Origin: a candidate division BRC1 bacterium ADurb.Bin183
GTDB lineage: Bacteria; Sumerlaeota; Sumerlaeia; MWCT01
Length of the DNA: 64,000 nt
Assembly: GCA_002070185.1 (NCBI GenBank)
Contig: MWCT01000007.1
Location: forward strand, 64,735-128,734
Reading direction: 5' to 3'
The position numbers were made by a program, and so were the translations under genes. Under the pieces are notes generated by a model, which worked only from the letters and a program-made list of their open reading frames with translations, was not told the origin of the DNA and made no database searches. Shown here piece after piece: positions 61,173 to 64,000 of this stretch. Numbering within the stretch: position 1 is the first letter of the stretch; each line of letters opens with the position of its first letter.

Positions 61173-62417
61173 CTATTTAATCAGATTCTCAATCTCTTTC
61201 TCAAGGTCTTCCTCGCTCATGAGCCCGATAATCACTTTTTTAATGATGCCGCTTTTGTCAACAAGCACCAGCTGCGGAATGAACTGAACATTATATGCTT
61301 TTCCGACATTTCCTGTTTTATCCAAAAGCACAGGCAGCGAAAGATTAAACTGATTCATAAAACCTTTAATCTTCTGTTCAGGTTCGCCGCTGCTGTTGAT
61401 AGTCAGAACAATGACGCCCTTCGGCTCCCATTTGGCGGAAATCTTTTGCAGGACGGGCATTTCTTTTTGGCACGGCGGGCAGAACGTTGCCCAAAAATCT
61501 AATACCACGGCGTTGCCCTTATACTGCTCAAGGGTGTGCGTTTTGCCTTTTATATCCTGCAACTTAAAAGCGGGCGCTGCTTTGCCCTCCAACGGATTCT
61601 TCTGCTCCTCCTCGGCGGCTTTTTCCTCCGCTTGACGCCGCATTTTAGCAAAGGTGAATTCGTCCACCTTGTTTGCGTCATTGGGCGGAATAAATTGAAA
61701 AACATCTTTGCCCAGCTTTTCGTTGAGGCGGATATTCACATGCTCGTCCGTCACAAGAAATGCCAGCTCATCATCCCCGTCTTTTTCCTGAATCAGAGGC
61801 TTATTGTCAAAAATCATTTTGCGAATGCGCCCTGTTTTCTCCTCCATAAAAAGGTCAATGGACGCCTGTTTGTCGCTTAACTTTTTGACAAGGTTGATTA
61901 CCTTGTGGGGCGTTCCGTCAATCTGAACGCTCTCTTTCATGGATGCCTTGAGCAGGTCTTCTTTCAGAATTTCCGAAGGTTTGCCGGACGCGGTTACATC
62001 GGCAATTCCGCTTATTTGCCCCAACGAGCCGGAACGCATCGCGTCAGAGTCTCTCAAACCATCCGAGGCGGGCTTGATGACGTATTCCTTTTCCTGCGGG
62101 AGATATTTAATAAAGGTTTTGCCATCCGAAACCATCAAGACCCCGGAGGATTGTTTATCGCTGGTGAAAACCTTTATGCGATTCGGTTTTTCCCAAACAA
62201 GAGAGCTCGAAAGAGCGGATTTGTATTCCTGATTCTCAAAGTTGATTTTTACGCTTAACAACACGTTTGCCTGATAAGTTTTGACGTCCGCATAAACCGC
62301 GTCAATCTGCTCAAAGCACGCTTTAACATCGGCGGGAAGCTCTGCGCCGGTTGCTATCCGGCAGATAAGAATTAGAAAAAGAGCAAATCCAAAAATTCGC
62401 CTCACAAAAGAAAACAT
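61173..62417 (-). CDS. Secreted LolA-like/thioredoxin (TlpA) fusion protein
   Basis: About 414 aa. ATG 62417 is preferred to the upstream in-frame start because it has a perfect GGAGG 7 bases before it and leads straight into a signal peptide (FVRRIFGFALFLILICRIATG). Residues about 30-230 form a LolA/LolB-like domain (TYQANVLLSVKINFENQEY ... IKYLPQEKEYV), a Glu/Lys-rich linker follows (about 240-270), and the rest is a TlpA/ResA-type thioredoxin. Its active site is CPPC (Cys313, Cys316) in DFWATFCPPCQKEMPVLQ, with cis-Pro in QFIPQLVLVD. It is probably a periplasmic thiol reductase whose other half binds a lipid or hydrophobic partner. It heads the hisD-hisC string. Confidence 0.86.
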   Translation of the reverse strand: MFSFVRRIFGFALFLILICRIATGAELPADVKACFEQIDAVYADVKTYQANVLLSVKINFENQEYKSALSSSLVWEKPNRIKVFTSDKQSSGVLMVSDGKTFIKYLPQEKEYVIKPASDGLRDSDAMRSGSLGQISGIADVTASGKPSEILKEDLLKASMKESVQIDGTPHKVINLVKKLSDKQASIDLFMEEKTGRIRKMIFDNKPLIQEKDGDDELAFLVTDEHVNIRLNEKLGKDVFQFIPPNDANKVDEFTFAKMRRQAEEKAAEEEQKNPLEGKAAPAFKLQDIKGKTHTLEQYKGNAVVLDFWATFCPPCQKEMPVLQKISAKWEPKGVIVLTINSSGEPEQKIKGFMNQFNLSLPVLLDKTGNVGKAYNVQFIPQLVLVDKSGIIKKVIIGLMSEEDLEKEIENLIK

Positions 62418-62830
62418 CGCATTTCCTCCGTTCGCTGCAAAATAAATTTGTGCAGGCATCGCACAGGGCTTTCATGCCGTCAATTGATAATTAATGAAGA
62501 AAAAACAAAAAGGGGTTAAACGGGCGTTTCTCGCCTTTGTCAAAAACTCTTTGGACAAGGCGGCTATTTATCCCGCGCCTGCCGCATATAACTATCTATA
62601 TTTCAACCTGCAATATTTGAATATCTTACAATGGATGGTTTTCAAGTCTATAGCTCGGCGAAATTGCCGCACCAATTAAAAGGCTTGCATATCGCGCCGA
62701 AGATGTTTTTTGAAAAAAATATTTAATAAAGGTCTTGACAGGGTTTCAGCCTCATCATTATGAGAACAATGCTTTTGTTTTCGATGATGAGAAATCAAAG
62801 GGAGATTTTTTCTTTCAAGAGAGGGTAGGA
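62418..62830. other. Divergent intergenic region upstream of the str operon
   Basis: A 413-base gap between the tlpA-like start and rpsL. Apart from the promoter at 62735-62764 I see no convincing gene; a 61-codon plus-strand frame at 62494 has no ribosome site and a biased composition. The region is AT-rich, with no clear repeat. Confidence 0.5.
62735..62764 (+). promoter_or_regulatory. Promoter of the rpsL-rpsG-fusA operon
   Basis: Consensus TTGACA (62735-62740), an 18-base spacer and TATGAG (62759-62764), about 66 bases upstream of the rpsL ATG. This leaves a leader of roughly 60 bases. Confidence 0.6.
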
Positions 62831-63217
62831 ATGCCGACAATTAATCAGCTGGTTCGCAAAGGACGCAAGGAGATAAACAAAAAGACCAAAAGCCCGGCGC
62901 TGCAGAATTGCCCGTTCAAACGCGGTGTGTGCACCCGTGTCTATACCACCACGCCTAAAAAGCCGAACTCGGCTCTCCGCAAAGTGGCGCGCGTCCGCCT
63001 CACTAATGGAATCGAAGTAACCGCATATATCCCCGGCGAGGGACATAACCTGCAGGAACACTCGCTTGTTGTAATTCGCGGGGGGCGTGTAAAAGACCTT
63101 CCGGGCATTCGGTATCACATAGTGCGCGGCATACTGGATACCCAAGGCGTCCAAAACCGCAAAAAAAGCCGTTCGAAATACGGAGCCAAGAAACCCAAAA
63201 AAGAAACACCTAAATAA
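62831..63217 (+). CDS. rpsL: 30S ribosomal protein S12 (uS12)
   Basis: 128 aa from ATG 62831 (AGAGGGTAGGA just before it); a longer in-frame start upstream would add non-conserved residues. [38 protein letters not shown] and [13 protein letters not shown] are diagnostic. The Lys in [13 protein letters not shown] is the unmodified, streptomycin-sensitive form. A Lys-rich tail ends the protein. First gene of the str operon. Confidence 0.98.
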   Translation: MPTINQLVRKGRKEINKKTKSPALQNCPFKRGVCTRVYTTTPKKPNSALRKVARVRLTNGIEVTAYIPGEGHNLQEHSLVVIRGGRVKDLPGIRYHIVRGILDTQGVQNRKKSRSKYGAKKPKKETPK

Positions 63218-63259
63218 TATAAAACGTCTTTTAAATCAATGGGGAGGGATTAAGACCCA

Positions 63260-63733
63260 ATGCCGAGAAAACGCAGAATTGACACAAGAGATATTCAGCC
63301 GGACGTCCGTTATGGAAATGTGCTGGTAACAAAATTCATTAATAACCTTTTTAAATGCGGAAAAAAATCAGTGGGCGAGCGGATTATTTACTCAGCCATT
63401 GAAATGCTTGGAAAAAAGTTCAAAGAAGATGAACCGGTAAACATCTTTGTTCAGGCTGTGGAAAATGTCAAACCCGTGCTGGAAGTTCGCTCCCGGCGCG
63501 TCGGCGGCGCAAACTATCAGGTTCCTATTGAAGTGCGCCCCTCTCGCAAGCAGGCGCTCGCCATTCGCTGGATTCTGGCAAGCGCGCGCTCCCGTCCTGA
63601 AAAAACCATGGCGGAACGTCTTGCCAATGAACTGGCGGACGCCTACAACAAGGTTGGGACAGCCATTAAAAAACGCGAGGACACCCACAAAATGGCGGAA
63701 GCCAACAGGGCGTTCGCGCACTATCGTTGGTAA
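63260..63733 (+). CDS. rpsG: 30S ribosomal protein S7 (uS7)
   Basis: 157 aa, normal length. RYGNVLVTKFINNLFKCGKK, VRSRRVGGANYQVPIEVRP and the C-terminal KKREDTHKMAEANRAFAHYRW are diagnostic. It nucleates the 16S 3' domain. It lies 42 bases after rpsL, and a terminator-like hairpin lies between it and fusA. Confidence 0.98.
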   Translation: MPRKRRIDTRDIQPDVRYGNVLVTKFINNLFKCGKKSVGERIIYSAIEMLGKKFKEDEPVNIFVQAVENVKPVLEVRSRRVGGANYQVPIEVRPSRKQALAIRWILASARSRPEKTMAERLANELADAYNKVGTAIKKREDTHKMAEANRAFAHYRW

Positions 63734-63770
63734 GGCGCCCCGCGCGACTGCTACTTTTTTCAAAAACAAG

Positions 63771-63810
63771 AACCGGCAAAAAGAAAAAATTCTTTTTCGC
63801 CGGTTTTTTT
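63771..63810 (+). terminator. Strong hairpin with T-run between rpsG and fusA
   Basis: AACCGGC/GCCGGTT (63771-63777 with 63799-63805) continues inward through AAAAAGAA/TTCTTTTT with a one-base bulge (63798), and the T-run extends to 63810. It starts 38 bases after the rpsG stop and ends 34 bases before the fusA ATG. It is either a true terminator, so that fusA needs its own promoter, or a partial terminator that sets the S7:EF-G ratio. Confidence 0.75.
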
Positions 63811-63843
63811 GTGCATAAAAATCGAAACGAAAAGGATTGAAAA

Positions 63844-64000
63844 ATGTCTCGTAAATATCCCCTTAGTAAGATACGAAATATTGGCATCATGGCTCATATA
63901 GATGCCGGCAAAACCACAACCACAGAACGCATCCTCTTTTATACCGGAAAAACATACAAGGTTGGCGATGTCAACGAGGGCTCCACTGAAATGGATTGGA
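63844..64000 (+). CDS. fusA: Elongation factor G (partial, N-terminus)
   Basis: The frame begins [20 protein letters not shown] and continues [15 protein letters not shown], the G1 loop region of EF-G (AHIDAGKTT, Lys23), and is cut by the window end at [11 protein letters not shown] 63844 follows AAAAGGA. It catalyses ribosomal translocation with GTP. The order rpsL-rpsG-fusA is the standard str arrangement. Confidence 0.95.
   Translation, partial: MSRKYPLSKIRNIGIMAHIDAGKTTTTERILFYTGKTYKVGDVNEGSTEMDW

Noticed and set aside
62494..62679. Possible 61-aa basic protein upstream of rpsL
   Set aside because: No ribosome-binding site, AT-rich composition and no recognisable motif. It lies in a divergent promoter region.
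1..64000. CRISPR arrays, insertion sequences, prophage or integrase genes, rRNA
   Set aside because: I found no regularly spaced direct repeats with unique spacers, no transposase or integrase frames with terminal inverted repeats, and no rRNA-like sequence.

Overview
This is bacterial chromosomal DNA of roughly 50% G+C, with densely packed genes and short intergenic gaps. It holds parts of the core genome (rpsL-rpsG-fusA, secA, hisD-hisC, tRNA-Arg and tRNA-Gly). It also holds many exported proteins: very large multidomain secreted proteins with Kelch, FG-GAP, DUF11, PT-linker and Ig-like repeats, lipoproteins, secretins, a GspG-like pilin and Tat-signal redox proteins. Secretins, lipoproteins, a family-9 (heptosyltransferase-type) glycosyltransferase and a Wzm/Wzt-type exporter indicate a diderm cell. 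The style (giant secreted proteins, the pilin type, the DUF6599/DUF362 redox genes, a cysteine-rich insertion in SecA) fits an uncultured lineage such as Sumerlaeota, Hydrogenedentota or a relative. The sequence alone does not settle the phylum.

Layout. 1-4676 (-): C-terminally truncated giant subtilase homologue whose catalytic residues are all replaced. 4869-7931 (+): TPR/FxLYD lipoprotein plus two compact secretins. 7935-10874: clan-D-like glycoside hydrolase and a nucleotide-sugar epimerase. 10950-17558 (-): 2202-aa Kelch/Ig-like surface protein. 17705-19763: tRNA-Arg, Wzm-like permease, MoxR ATPase. 19805-27457 (+): phosphodiester glycosidase, then a membrane/Tat redox cluster (DUF6599, DUF362, polyferredoxin, aldo/keto reductase). 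27724-35438 (+): PAS histidine kinase, lipoprotein, zinc-ribbon pseudokinase, HIT protein, tRNA-Gly, B12-binding radical SAM enzyme, Wzt-like ATPase. 35657-45714 (+): pilin, small secreted protein, 2013-aa FG-GAP protein with a ligand-less matrixin-like domain, and a second degenerate subtilase. 45743-50389 (-): secA, methyltransferase, AmrS-type radical SAM. 50587-58792 (+): alkaline phosphatase, M14 carboxypeptidase, sugar-isomerase-like protein, DppA, GT9, GT39-like; a remnant of an esterase gene lies at 53118-53408 (-). 58797-62417 (-): hisC, hisD, LolA/TlpA fusion. 62831-64000 (+): rpsL, rpsG, fusA (cut by the window end).

The most striking pattern is repeated loss of catalytic residues in otherwise well preserved enzyme scaffolds. 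Two secreted subtilases and a matrixin-like domain have lost catalytic or metal-binding residues, and a cytoplasmic kinase has lost its catalytic Asp. An M14 peptidase, an alkaline phosphatase and DppA in the same window keep theirs. This suggests the secreted protease folds now serve as binding or structural modules. Other points for follow-up are a beta-rich C-terminal domain shared by two of the giant proteins, the twin mini-secretin module and the Tat/polyferredoxin cluster.
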